Source of the DNA: Salinivirgaceae bacterium
GTDB taxonomy: Bacteria; Bacteroidota; Bacteroidia; Bacteroidales; SZUA-534
Length of the DNA stretch: 64,000 nucleotides
Assembly (NCBI GenBank): GCA_017527435.1
Contig: JAFXQB010000025.1
Span: forward strand, 62,001-126,000
Reading direction: 5' to 3'
Both the position numbers and the translations under genes were made by a program. Under the pieces are notes generated by a model. The model was not told the DNA's origin. It did not search any database and saw only the letters and a list, made by a program, of their open reading frames with translations. This document shows positions 1 to 8,343 of the stretch, one piece after another (position 1 is the stretch's first letter; every line of letters begins with the position of its first letter).

Positions 1-954
1 GCGGCCTTCGGCGCAGGAATCAAAATCCTGCCCCACAGGTTTGTATAAGTCATCAAAACCATTTTCAACAAGGCGGATAATGGGCAAACGGCGTTCTGTG
101 GCGGTTTGCTCAATCTTTTTCTCGGTTTTTGAAATGAATGCACCTACTAGAACTGCGCCGTTTTCCGCCGCCAAAATGCATTTTTCGGCATAGGCTTTTT
201 GCTCCGCTTCCGTCCATTTGCTACGGCAGTGCACAGCCATTAGCGTTTTTTGCAATAGGACAATGTTGCCCACGGCGTCAAAAGTCATTCCCGCAACTGA
301 AATGCCGCGGCGAATGGCGAACAGCTCTTTGTGCAGTCTTTTCACCAGCAGGCGGCGCGGGTTGTCTTTCACGTATGCCATCATATTCCGCAACTGGTGT
401 CGGTGATAGAGAATGCTATCGTTGAAGCCTTTTGAAAAGAGCGGATGGTAGGGTGGTTTTTCTTGTTGCGAACTGAAGTTCGCTTCACTCGACAGACGGC
501 TATTGCCATCGTGTTGTCCGTCGGGACAAGCGACCTTCAGGTCGCTACAAGCACCGCAACCAACGGCCTTCAGGTCGCCTATTACTTGAACTTTGCCATC
601 CGCCAACAGCGCCGAATAAGCCTTTCCGCAAGCCTGTTTCCACGCAGCCACAATGTTGCCTAAAGGCATTTTCTCGGGCAGCCGCTCCAAAACATGAAGA
701 ATAAGATGCACATGGTCGGGCATTATGATATTGAAAAGCACCTTCACTTGCGGATGGCGTTTCTCAATTGCGAAAATCTCCCGCTTAACAGCCTTGCCAA
801 CTTCTGTGAGCTCCACCTTGGGCTTCTCCACTGTACCGCTTACCGTACTCAAAACGGGCTGCCTGTCCACCACAGTCACAGTTATCAGGTAGATGTGCGG
901 TGAACGGTAGTCGTGGGTGAAGCTGCGGTTGAGTTTAAGGTTAGAAGGCAACAT
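1..954 (-). CDS. Y1 (HUH) transposase-like protein, REP-associated type, 3' end outside window
   Basis: An open frame of 318 codons starts at ATG 954 and runs off the left edge without a stop. The N-terminal half matches the IS200/REP-associated transposase (RAYT) pattern. It has the metal-binding motif PDHVHLIL (His81 and His83) and a helix MMAYVKDNPRR carrying the likely nucleophile Tyr194. RAYT enzymes nick and move short palindromic REP sequences. The roughly 110 residues after the Tyr helix (AENGAVLVGAFISKTEKK region) look like a Rossmann-type extension that I cannot name with certainty. Residues about 122-165 form an insertion relative to the usual fold and are encoded by short palindromes (468-483 and 529-546). 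It may be domesticated rather than an active transposase: no terminal element ends are seen. Confidence 0.72.
   Translation of the reverse strand, partial: MLPSNLKLNRSFTHDYRSPHIYLITVTVVDRQPVLSTVSGTVEKPKVELTEVGKAVKREIFAIEKRHPQVKVLFNIIMPDHVHLILHVLERLPEKMPLGNIVAAWKQACGKAYSALLADGKVQVIGDLKAVGCGACSDLKVACPDGQHDGNSRLSSEANFSSQQEKPPYHPLFSKGFNDSILYHRHQLRNMMAYVKDNPRRLLVKRLHKELFAIRRGISVAGMTFDAVGNIVLLQKTLMAVHCRSKWTEAEQKAYAEKCILAAENGAVLVGAFISKTEKKIEQTATERRLPIIRLVENGFDDLYKPVGQDFDSCAEGR
468..579. repeat. Short palindromes inside the transposase gene
   Basis: Two clean hairpins lie within the coding sequence. One is at 468-483 (arms GCGAACT/AGTTCGC, 2-nt loop) and one at 529-546 (arms AGCGACCT/AGGTCGCT, 2-nt loop). 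A degraded copy of the second sits at 565-579, and a TTGTCC/GGACAA arm pair lies between them. All are in frame and keep the gene open. They resemble REP palindromes, the known substrates of this transposase class, but that link is an inference. Confidence 0.7.
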
Positions 955-962
955 TTTATCTG

Positions 963-1721
963 TTATAGTGTTTTTAGAAAACGCAAGTCTTCAGAACATA
1001 TTATGAGGTGTTCTTTATTGGACTTGTATGTAGCACTTAAATATTTAACTCCACTAGCAGATAAAGTATTCTCTATTTCTTTAATGGTTTCCTGTTCGCC
1101 TTGTCGATTGTAATCGTCCATTATAATACAAAATGAGCTTGCCAAACAATCTGGTATTATATTTAAAATCTGTGAGCGGGAATAGTGCTCTGAACCAAAT
1201 GGGGCATCAATCATTATCATATCGAACTTTTGTCCTTTTAATTCATCGCAATTATTCTTATATGACAATGTTTTAATTCCATGGTATTCTACTTCTTCCA
1301 ATTCGGTTTTATAAATATTCACGTTGTAATCGCCTGTTTTTCCTTTGTTAAAGAACTCTATCCATTCAGAATCGTGCTCATACGTTAAGGCGTTGGCGTC
1401 TTTATAATAATTGGCATATTGGTGGATTAGTTTCGATGATTGTCCTAATCCAAATTCTAATATGTTTTTGGGGTGAATATCATTTAGTACACGATACAAA
1501 GTATATAGGCATCCATAATCGACGGCCCAACCGCCAGGTGAAAAACTTTTATGCTGCAACCATGGGCATTCGCGTATGGTATCATTAAATTTCATTGCCA
1601 TATAAATGTCATTCTGAATGCCTTGCATTTTGTCTAACTGAAATTGCTGCTGGTCTTGGCGGAATAACAATCTGTTAATTCCCATCCATTTCCATAGATG
1701 TTCAATTAAAAAATTCTTCAT
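963..1721 (-). CDS. Class I SAM-dependent methyltransferase-like protein
   Basis: This 252-residue protein has a Rossmann methyltransferase pattern. A glycine-rich motif I (ILEFGLGQSS, residues 87-96) would bind S-adenosylmethionine, DMIMIDAPFG (167-176) fits strand 4 with an acidic residue, and IIMDDYNR (199-206) fits the next strand. The substrate cannot be read from the sequence. The gene starts 3 bp after the Wzt-type ATPase gene on the same strand, so it is probably co-transcribed and may modify an exported glycan, since methylation of chain ends is known for Wzt systems. It is AT-richer than most of the window, as polysaccharide loci often are. ATG at 1721 is the natural start. Confidence 0.7.
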   Translation of the reverse strand: MKNFLIEHLWKWMGINRLLFRQDQQQFQLDKMQGIQNDIYMAMKFNDTIRECPWLQHKSFSPGGWAVDYGCLYTLYRVLNDIHPKNILEFGLGQSSKLIHQYANYYKDANALTYEHDSEWIEFFNKGKTGDYNVNIYKTELEEVEYHGIKTLSYKNNCDELKGQKFDMIMIDAPFGSEHYSRSQILNIIPDCLASSFCIIMDDYNRQGEQETIKEIENTLSASGVKYLSATYKSNKEHLIICSEDLRFLKTL

Positions 1722-1724
1722 TTG

Positions 1725-2993
1725 TTATATTGTAAAGTCTGTAATAAAGTTCCCTTGTTGCGCGGGTATTGTACGCCCCTTTTCGTAAAAATCGTTGAAT
1801 ATAACATTGATTTTGGCAACGTTTCTTATCCAATCCGCTATGTCTCCGTTTTCTTGAGAAAATAAATTGATATTGTACGAACCTTCATTTAAAAGTAATT
1901 TTGGAATACGGAATTCCACCATATAATTCTTGGTGTCGATTTTATCGGTATACATATAAGTGCTTAACCATGTTACCCTATTGCCTAACATATCGTTAAT
2001 ACCAATATCAATCCGAGATGTTTGAGCATTTTTGTATCTGTCGTTGCACTCATAAAAAACCTGAATTACAACGGGCTCGCCTACATCAAAAGTGTCCCTT
2101 GTATTACCGTTGGCATCTTTAAAAAAGATGTCCACAAATTTGAATGTACCATTTCCTGTTCTATCCAAAACATCTTTGATTGACATTTGAGAACGCTCAT
2201 TTTGACCTTCTATATATCTGGATATTACGGTTTCAATTTTGCCTTGATAATCGATAGTCCCATTCTTTAAAATATAGCCATTCTTGCACAAATTCCTTAC
2301 CGCTGTCATATTATGACTCACAAACAGCACCGTCCTGCCTTCGCCCTTGCTCACATCCTGCATTTTGCCGATGGCTTTTTTCTGGAATTCGGCATCGCCA
2401 ACGGCCAGAACTTCGTCAACCACAAGAATTTCGGGGTCAAGGTGGGCTGCGATGGCAAAGCCAAGGCGCACGGTCATTCCGCTGCTGTAGCGCTTCACGG
2501 GGGTGTCAAGGTAGCGCTCGCAACCCGAGAAATCGACAATTTCGTCCAACTTGCGGGTTATCTCGGCGCGCGTCATTCCCATAATGGCGCCGTTCATATA
2601 GATGTTCTCGCGGCCAGTCATTTCAGGGTGGAAGCCTGTACCAACCTCAAGCAGCGAAGCTATTCGTCCGCGGTATTTTATGGTGCCAGTGGTTGGTTTA
2701 GTCACTCGCGAAAGCAGTTTCAGCAGTGTGGATTTGCCGGCTCCGTTCTTGCCGATTATGCCCACCACATCGCCCTGCTCAATCTCCATATTTATGTCCT
2801 TCAGTGCCCACACGTACTCAGAGTTGCCACGGGTGGCGCGGTCGTTTGTCTCTCCAATCTTCAGGTAGGGGTCTTCGCGGCGCAGCACGTTCACCGTCCA
2901 CCAGCGGTTAAGGTCGTGGCTCAAAGTACCAGTGCCAATCACCCCCAGGCGGTATTGCTTCGACAAGTTTTCTATTTTTATTGCTGTTGGCAT
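1725..2993 (-). CDS. Wzt/KpsT-type polysaccharide ABC transporter ATP-binding protein
   Basis: This is the ATPase of an ABC-2 type O-antigen or teichoic-acid exporter, acting on the inner face of the cytoplasmic membrane. Visible motifs are Walker A GKNGAGKST (81-89), signature YSSGM (169-173), Walker B ILVVDE (189-194) and the switch His in SHNMT (226-230). The long N-terminal lead before Walker A is typical of Wzt. Residues about 260-422 form a beta-rich C-terminal domain like the one that in Wzt reads the modified end of the glycan. The partner permease (Wzm) is not adjacent: upstream lies only a repeat-filled gap. The companion permease must be elsewhere or has been lost. Confidence 0.88.
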   Translation of the reverse strand: MPTAIKIENLSKQYRLGVIGTGTLSHDLNRWWTVNVLRREDPYLKIGETNDRATRGNSEYVWALKDINMEIEQGDVVGIIGKNGAGKSTLLKLLSRVTKPTTGTIKYRGRIASLLEVGTGFHPEMTGRENIYMNGAIMGMTRAEITRKLDEIVDFSGCERYLDTPVKRYSSGMTVRLGFAIAAHLDPEILVVDEVLAVGDAEFQKKAIGKMQDVSKGEGRTVLFVSHNMTAVRNLCKNGYILKNGTIDYQGKIETVISRYIEGQNERSQMSIKDVLDRTGNGTFKFVDIFFKDANGNTRDTFDVGEPVVIQVFYECNDRYKNAQTSRIDIGINDMLGNRVTWLSTYMYTDKIDTKNYMVEFRIPKLLLNEGSYNINLFSQENGDIADWIRNVAKINVIFNDFYEKGRTIPAQQGNFITDFTI

Positions 2994-3017
2994 TTGTCAA
3001 GTTCTAAATTTCTGTAG

Positions 3018-3036
3018 GGACGCACTGTGTGCGTCC
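3018..3036. repeat. REP-like palindrome GGACGCAC/GTGCGTCC
   Basis: A perfect 8-bp stem with a 3-nt loop (GGACGCAC-TGT-GTGCGTCC) lies 25 bp upstream of the Wzt ATPase start. It resembles the GAGACG palindromes at 31896 and 59355 in layout. It lacks a T-tract and so is a dispersed repeat rather than a terminator. Confidence 0.6.
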
Positions 3037-3166
3037 GTTATTTCCCATTCAGCATATGCGAATTTTATGTTTTGTTTTCCAAAGAAACACCTTTCTCTAT
3101 AAATACGTTACGTTTTTTGACACATTTATCGTTCTTTTCCGTCAAACCATGCATGCACTGCATAAT

Positions 3167-3294
3167 CACATTTTATGTACGTCTTTTTGGCAAAATTGCA
3201 CATTTTATGTACGACTTTTTGTGAAATCTTCACATTTTATGTACGACTTTTTGTGAAATCTTCACATTTTATGTACGACTTTTTGTCAAAAGGT
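3167..3294. repeat. Four-copy 32-bp tandem repeat
   Basis: Four adjacent 32-bp units lie at 3167-3198, 3199-3230, 3231-3262 and 3263-3294. Each begins CACATTTTATGTACG followed by a T-rich run. Units 2 and 3 are identical; units 1 and 4 differ near their ends. There are no spacers, so this is not a CRISPR array. Multiple short direct repeats near the ends are known in IS21-family elements, and a decayed IS end is one explanation. No istA/istB-like gene is in the window. Confidence 0.85.
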
Positions 3295-3490
3295 CCGAAT
3301 TTGGTTTTTTATCACTAACCAAATATATCCGAATTTAATCAGAAAATTATGTTTAGTTCTGATTCGTTTGGTTAGAACCCAACCGCCACTTTTGCCTTGT
3401 TTCCGTACAAAATGGCTCACTACGTAAAAATTACGCACGCGAAGACAAATAAAATTGCTTAATTGGCAGTTGGTTTTGAAATTGACGGAA

Positions 3491-6400
3491 ATGGGCAGAC
3501 GGATTATACTGATATTCACATTTGTGGCAATGCACATTGCGGCATTGGCGCAGACTGTCCCTTTCCCGACGGATAATCTCCAACTATGGCTCCGTGCCGA
3601 CAGCGTCGAACTGACCGATGGCAAAGTATCAAGATGGTTTGATTTAAGCCCGAATCAGTACGAGATTGTGCAGGCAAGTGCGGATGCAAGACCTGCCATA
3701 GCCGAAAATGCGCTGAACGGTATGCCTGCCGTATCTTTTAATGGTGTTTCAACCTATCTCACCGGCGGCGATATTCTTGACCTTGGAACTGATAGTTGGA
3801 CGTGGTTTGTTGTAGGACAATATAACACGGGAAATCTCGTAGGTGTTAATTCACCAATTTTTTTAGGGAAATACGATCGGTATAATGCATGGGGAAGTCA
3901 ACCTGTATGGACATTGGGAAAAGAAATATGGGCTATTTTTTGGCCAAATAGCAAACAAGTACAGATTAATTTTTCTTCAAACATAACATCTAGTGCTTTT
4001 TCAGTATTCGGATATGAAATTTTAGAAAGAGCAAAAAGTACAAATTCGATATTTAATAATAATAATATATGCGCAAGTAGAACTTATAATGGTACTTTTG
4101 GAAGTTATAATAATGATAACCCTTTCAAAATAGGGCAAAGTGTTATTTCTACGGCTTCACCTAATGGTAATTTTCTTGACGGCAAAATTGCCGAAATAAT
4201 AGCCTTTAACACTGTTGATGCAGATTTGCGAGACAAAGTATACGACTATTTATATGATAAGTACGGCAGGACATCAATTGATCTTGGCCTAGATATTGTT
4301 GTTCCCTACGGCTTCGCCGATACGGCCATTACTACAGCTTACAACCCCAATTTTGTGTCATATCTGTGGAATACCGGTGAAACGGACTCCGTAATTCACG
4401 TCAGCAAGCCCGGCAGCTATTGGGTAACAGTCACAAATACTTTTGGTTATACAAGTTGCGACACCATCAACGTCTATTACCCCGAGCCGGAACAATTACC
4501 CGACACCACCATCTGCGCCGGTGACACTCTTGTTTGGGATGCTGCGCTCAATGGCCCGTACACTTACTTGTGGTGCGATGGCTCAACCGAGAGTTCGTTG
4601 GAAATAACCACGGCAGGTGAGTACTATGTTGTCATAACCGACACCGCCGGTTACTCGTGGAAGAGCGAAACCATAACCGTCAGCATCGATAGTTTTCCGG
4701 TGACGGCACGGCTCGAGAGTGAGAACATTGAAGCCTGCATTGGCAATAATATTTATCTGCAGAACGGTTACGATGAAGCTGTAAACTATTTGTGGTCAGA
4801 CGGAACGAGTGCCGACCATCTGACGGTGGCAACAACCGGCACCTATTGGGTGAAGGTCACCGACAGGTTGGGGTGCAAGGCGGCCGATACAGTGCACATC
4901 GAAGTGTTGGGCATTGCGCCAACGCCCGATTTCACTCACACCGCACTCTGCGCCACGCGCGATATTGAGTTCGGCAACCAGTCGCACTCAAACGACGCAT
5001 CACAGATTAACGGCTACCTGTGGCAGTTTGGCGATGGGCAAACATCGGCTGAAGCCAGTCCCGCTCACGCTTATAGCTACAGCGGCACCTATAATTTGCA
5101 GCTGACGGTCTCAACCACAAACGGTTGCCGCAACTTGCTGAAAAAGACATTGATTGTCGATTCGCTGCCTACAGCGGCATTCACGCCAGAGCAGGCCTGC
5201 AGTTTCACCACCGTGCAGTTTGCCGACCAAAGCACCACGCCGGTTAGTTATATTACTGATTGGCAGTGGGCTATGAACGACTCTGTGTTTGCAGTGCGCA
5301 ATCCGAGCACCACATTCAGCACGTGGGGCGACAAGCCGGTACAATTGGTTGTGGCCACAGCCCACGGCTGCACCGACACACTGCGCGGCAGCATCAGCAT
5401 TCTGCAGGGGCCGGCGGTCGATTTCGCCGTGAGCGAGCCGTGCCTGAACACACCGCTCTACTGCACCAACCGCACCATTGGGGCGCTGAACCTTGCAGTG
5501 GACTACGTTTGGCAGATTGACGGCGAAGAACGAAGCACCGCAAAAAGTCCCGATTTCAATTTCAGCGATACGGGCAGCTATCGGATAACACTCACAGCCA
5601 AGCAGTTATCAAACGGCTGCTCGGCATCGAAAAGTAAGAATATCAGCATCAAGCCATTGCCGAAACCGGTGATTGCGGCAGGGCTGATTTGCCATAACCA
5701 GCCAACGGCGGTATCGGCCGGGAATATTGAGCCGCAAAGTGTTGTGCGCTCGTGGCAGTGGTCTGTCGATGGTGTGCAGAGCGCCCAAAAACAATCCGCT
5801 TGGCTGACGTTTGAGTCGGCAGGGCGGCATCAGTTAACTGTTGCGGCCACTGATACCGTTGGCTGCGTGAGCAAGACCGACACCACAGTGGTTGTCCGTC
5901 CGACGCCTGCCGCGGCTTTCGGCGTAACACCCGAGCGCGGGCCGGCGCCGTTTGAGCCGCGCATCATCAACAACACAACCGATGCCGACAACTATCTGTG
6001 GCTTTTGAATGGCGAAACTTCTGATGCCGAAGAGCCGCAGCACACCTTCGCCGACAGCGGCAGCCACACCATTCGGCTTGTAGCCACCAACCAGTTTGGC
6101 TGCGCCGACACCGCTTTGCGCACCATTGTGGCTTTTGTGCCCAACACCGATTTGCTGATTATGCAGGCCGCCGCAGAACCAGTTGGCAATTATCTGCGCA
6201 TTTCGGCAGTGGTGGCCAACAACAGCCCCTACGACCTTGCCAACACCACCATCAGCTGCACCGACAACCTTGGACACTCGATGCGTGAAACCATTGCCGA
6301 CACCCTGAAATCGGGCAAGATTGTAAGGTACACCTTCGCGGCGGAAATTGAATCGGCGTCCGACTTGCTGAAATACATCTGCGTGAACGTAGAGCCGGCT

Positions 6401-6724
6401 ACAGGCAGCGATGCCAATCCCGCCGACAACCAGTTCTGCATTGCCATGGTTTCCGATGAGTTCAGCATTGAACCGGCCAAGCCGAATCCGGCCAATAACC
6501 TACTGAAAATTAGTTACATCGTGCCGCAGGAAGGCCGTGTCAAAATCGAACTTTTCAATCAGGTGGGGATGTCGGCAGCCACACTTTTCGACGGTACAGC
6601 CGCATCGGGTTACAACGAGTTGCTTGTCGATGCAAGTGTTTTGAAATCAGGAATGTACCACTACAGGATAACCTACGGCGGTCGCAGTCGTGTGGGTGTG
6701 GTGATGATAATGCATCATCGGTAA
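3491..6724 (+). CDS. Large secreted PKD-repeat protein with T9SS C-terminal sorting domain
   Basis: This 1077-residue exported protein is chosen from ATG 3491 because a signal peptide follows at once (MGRRIILIFTFVAMHIAALA, then Q). A TTG 12 codons upstream would place extra residues before it. Order: signal peptide; a laminin-G/concanavalin-like domain to about residue 270 (QLWLRADSV at the start); three Ig-like SprB-type repeats (each with YLW near the middle and a SYWVTVT or TYWVKVT-like strand); about five PKD domains (for example YLWQFGDGQTS); a CARDB-like segment; and a C-terminal type IX sorting domain (KPNPANNLLKISY, ending GMYHYRIT). T9SS cargo is carried across the outer membrane and anchored or released. 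It is probably an adhesin or surface structural protein; no catalytic domain is seen. Part of the first domain (about 3840-4150) is markedly AT-richer than the rest. Confidence 0.88.
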   Translation: MGRRIILIFTFVAMHIAALAQTVPFPTDNLQLWLRADSVELTDGKVSRWFDLSPNQYEIVQASADARPAIAENALNGMPAVSFNGVSTYLTGGDILDLGTDSWTWFVVGQYNTGNLVGVNSPIFLGKYDRYNAWGSQPVWTLGKEIWAIFWPNSKQVQINFSSNITSSAFSVFGYEILERAKSTNSIFNNNNICASRTYNGTFGSYNNDNPFKIGQSVISTASPNGNFLDGKIAEIIAFNTVDADLRDKVYDYLYDKYGRTSIDLGLDIVVPYGFADTAITTAYNPNFVSYLWNTGETDSVIHVSKPGSYWVTVTNTFGYTSCDTINVYYPEPEQLPDTTICAGDTLVWDAALNGPYTYLWCDGSTESSLEITTAGEYYVVITDTAGYSWKSETITVSIDSFPVTARLESENIEACIGNNIYLQNGYDEAVNYLWSDGTSADHLTVATTGTYWVKVTDRLGCKAADTVHIEVLGIAPTPDFTHTALCATRDIEFGNQSHSNDASQINGYLWQFGDGQTSAEASPAHAYSYSGTYNLQLTVSTTNGCRNLLKKTLIVDSLPTAAFTPEQACSFTTVQFADQSTTPVSYITDWQWAMNDSVFAVRNPSTTFSTWGDKPVQLVVATAHGCTDTLRGSISILQGPAVDFAVSEPCLNTPLYCTNRTIGALNLAVDYVWQIDGEERSTAKSPDFNFSDTGSYRITLTAKQLSNGCSASKSKNISIKPLPKPVIAAGLICHNQPTAVSAGNIEPQSVVRSWQWSVDGVQSAQKQSAWLTFESAGRHQLTVAATDTVGCVSKTDTTVVVRPTPAAAFGVTPERGPAPFEPRIINNTTDADNYLWLLNGETSDAEEPQHTFADSGSHTIRLVATNQFGCADTALRTIVAFVPNTDLLIMQAAAEPVGNYLRISAVVANNSPYDLANTTISCTDNLGHSMRETIADTLKSGKIVRYTFAAEIESASDLLKYICVNVEPATGSDANPADNQFCIAMVSDEFSIEPAKPNPANNLLKISYIVPQEGRVKIELFNQVGMSAATLFDGTAASGYNELLVDASVLKSGMYHYRITYGGRSRVGVVMIMHHR

Positions 6725-6747
6725 TCCAATTTTAATCTTCTTGGAAA

Positions 6748-7641
6748 TCAGCGTGATTCCCGGCGTGGTTCAACGTGCAGAATCACTTGGGTGTGATGTC
6801 CGTAGTGCTCGCGAAGGCGGTGCTCAACGTCATCGGTGGCTTCGTGCGCTTCGCTCACGGTCATGCTGCCCGGCACGCGCACGTGCAGCTCAATGGCAAT
6901 GCCCGATCCGATGCGGCGGGTTTTAAGGTTGTGAACATCACTAAAGTGCTTATTGCTTAATACAATAGATTCTATTTCATCTTCCTGCTCTTTCGGCAGC
7001 GAGCGCTCGAGCATTTCGCCAATTCCAGGCTTGATAAGGTCGTAGGCCACTTTCGCAATCAGCAGGCTGACAATGATGGCGGCAATGGGGTCGAGCACGG
7101 CCCATTTCTCGCCAAGAAAATAGGCGCCGCCAATGCCCAGCAGAGTGCCGATGGACGACAGTGCATCGGAACGGTGATGCCAGGCGTTGGCCACCACCAC
7201 CGGCGACTCAACGCGCTCGCCAATGCAGCGGGTGTAGCGGTAGAGCGCTTCTTTGACCACGATTGACACCGCCGCCGCCACAAACGCAATGGCTTCGGGC
7301 TGCTCAAGAGTCTGTCCGCCAATGGCGCAGGCAATCAGTTTGACGCTTTTCCAGAAGATTCCGGCCGCCACCACAAACAGCGCCAGCCCGATGATGATGG
7401 TGGCCAGCGTCTCGAACTTGCCATGGCCGTAGTCGTGGTCGTCGTCCTTCGGCATTGCCGACACACGGACGAAAATCATTACCACAAGGTCGGTTGCGAA
7501 ATCGGAAATGGAATGAATGCCGTCGGCAATCATGGCGCCGCTTCGGCCCACAATGCCGGCCGCAATCTTGCCCACCGACAGAAACAGGTTGGCGAAAAAA
7601 CCAACCCACGTCACCCGATAAATCTGTTGCTCGCGATTCAT
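6748..7641 (-). CDS. Cation diffusion facilitator (CDF) family metal transporter
   Basis: This 297-residue inner-membrane protein exports divalent metals such as Zn, Fe or Mn in exchange for protons. It carries the family pattern ADGIHSISDFATD in helix 2, the acidic and His-rich DDDHDYGHGKFE loop between helices 2 and 3, and a second HHRSDALSS metal site in helix 5. A cytoplasmic C-terminal domain follows, ending in a His-containing beta strand (VILHVEP). Length and layout match FieF/CzcD-like proteins. Metal specificity cannot be read safely. It is convergent with the T9SS gene, and a TATCTTTG element lies upstream at 7661-7668. Confidence 0.9.
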   Translation of the reverse strand: MNREQQIYRVTWVGFFANLFLSVGKIAAGIVGRSGAMIADGIHSISDFATDLVVMIFVRVSAMPKDDDHDYGHGKFETLATIIIGLALFVVAAGIFWKSVKLIACAIGGQTLEQPEAIAFVAAAVSIVVKEALYRYTRCIGERVESPVVVANAWHHRSDALSSIGTLLGIGGAYFLGEKWAVLDPIAAIIVSLLIAKVAYDLIKPGIGEMLERSLPKEQEDEIESIVLSNKHFSDVHNLKTRRIGSGIAIELHVRVPGSMTVSEAHEATDDVEHRLREHYGHHTQVILHVEPRRESR

Positions 7642-7660
7642 AAAGCGTTGTAAAGTAAGG

Positions 7661-7668
7661 CAAAGATA
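7661..7668 (-). promoter_or_regulatory. Bacteroidota -7 element for the CDF gene
   Basis: TATCTTTG on the minus strand, 20 bp from the start codon, matches TAnnTTTG. No convincing TTG lies at the expected distance upstream. Confidence 0.4.
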
Positions 7669-7747
7669 GTCGAGAAGTTGAATTGTCGAACCAGTGAATC
7701 GATTTTTGAGACAATGTCTGCCCGTTTGTTGCGTTTTTAGTTTGCGA

Positions 7748-7781
7748 TTGTGTTTTTCCGTTTGCGTTTAAGTTATATTTG
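7748..7781 (+). promoter_or_regulatory. Candidate promoter of the DUF4199-GT2 operon
   Basis: TATATTTG at 7774-7781 matches the Bacteroidota -7 consensus exactly and is followed by the ATG at 7801. The nearest TTG (7748-7750) gives a 23-bp spacer, slightly longer than the usual 19-21. Confidence 0.5.
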
Positions 7782-7800
7782 CAGTTCAAACACTATTGTG

Positions 7801-8343
7801 ATGTCTGACAAAAACGAAGTCAACTTATTCATTCTGAAGGTTGGGGCGGTAATCGGGCTGTCGTTTGCGGCCACCATCTTCATTGCGCACCTGCGGGGAA
7901 TGACGCACACGCCTGGCGACAACATCTCGTGGCTCAACATCATCATCTTCTCGTTTGTGGTGATGCTCTCGGGCCGCCAGTACCGCGAGACCGTCGAAGG
8001 CGAAAAGTTCAACTACGGCCGCGCGCTGCTCTACGTCAGCAAACTCAATGTTATCAGCGCCACGGTGCTTGCCGTGTTCGGATATTTCTACTACACAAGC
8101 ATCGCACCCGACGACCTTCAGAGCCTTATCGGCCAGATAGAACCCGTCTTGCGGCAGCAGTGGAGAATGAACGACGAGCAGACGGCGGTAATGATGCAGT
8201 TGTACAACGAATCGCTCTCGGGCGGCTCAATGGCCTTTGTGATGCTCGTTATGCAACTCATCGGCGCGGGTTTCTTCAGCCTGATTCTGGCCAACATCAT
8301 CAAAACAAAACCATTACTACAGATTAATAATTTAAATCAATGA
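7801..8343 (+). CDS. DUF4199 family membrane protein
   Basis: ATG 7801 is chosen because it follows an exact -7 element and gives a normal N-terminus (MSDKNEVNLFILK); the longer frame begins inside the promoter. The 180-residue protein has about four membrane segments: residues 10-28, a second near 40-55 (ISWLNIIIFSFVVML), a third near 85-100 and the last near 145-165. The layout is typical of DUF4199, a Bacteroidota family usually located just before a GT2 glycosyltransferase. Its function is unknown. The stop codon overlaps the next start (ATGA), so it is translationally coupled to the glycosyltransferase and may act with it on a lipid-linked sugar. Confidence 0.82.
   Translation: MSDKNEVNLFILKVGAVIGLSFAATIFIAHLRGMTHTPGDNISWLNIIIFSFVVMLSGRQYRETVEGEKFNYGRALLYVSKLNVISATVLAVFGYFYYTSIAPDDLQSLIGQIEPVLRQQWRMNDEQTAVMMQLYNESLSGGSMAFVMLVMQLIGAGFFSLILANIIKTKPLLQINNLNQ

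Larger units (their letters stand above)
2994..3490. other. Gene-free stretch with palindrome and tandem repeats
   Basis: About 500 bp separate two divergent genes. The stretch holds a perfect 8-bp-stem palindrome (3018-3036), an AT-rich segment, a four-copy 32-bp tandem repeat (3167-3294) and then unremarkable sequence up to the ATG at 3491. Small open frames here are encoded by the repeats and show no protein-like features. No clear TAnnTTTG promoter element was found before either gene. Confidence 0.6.

Noticed and set aside
3167..3294. CRISPR array
   Set aside because: The 32-bp units abut directly with no spacers, and there are no cas genes in the window. The same holds for the 33-bp units at 26604-26702.
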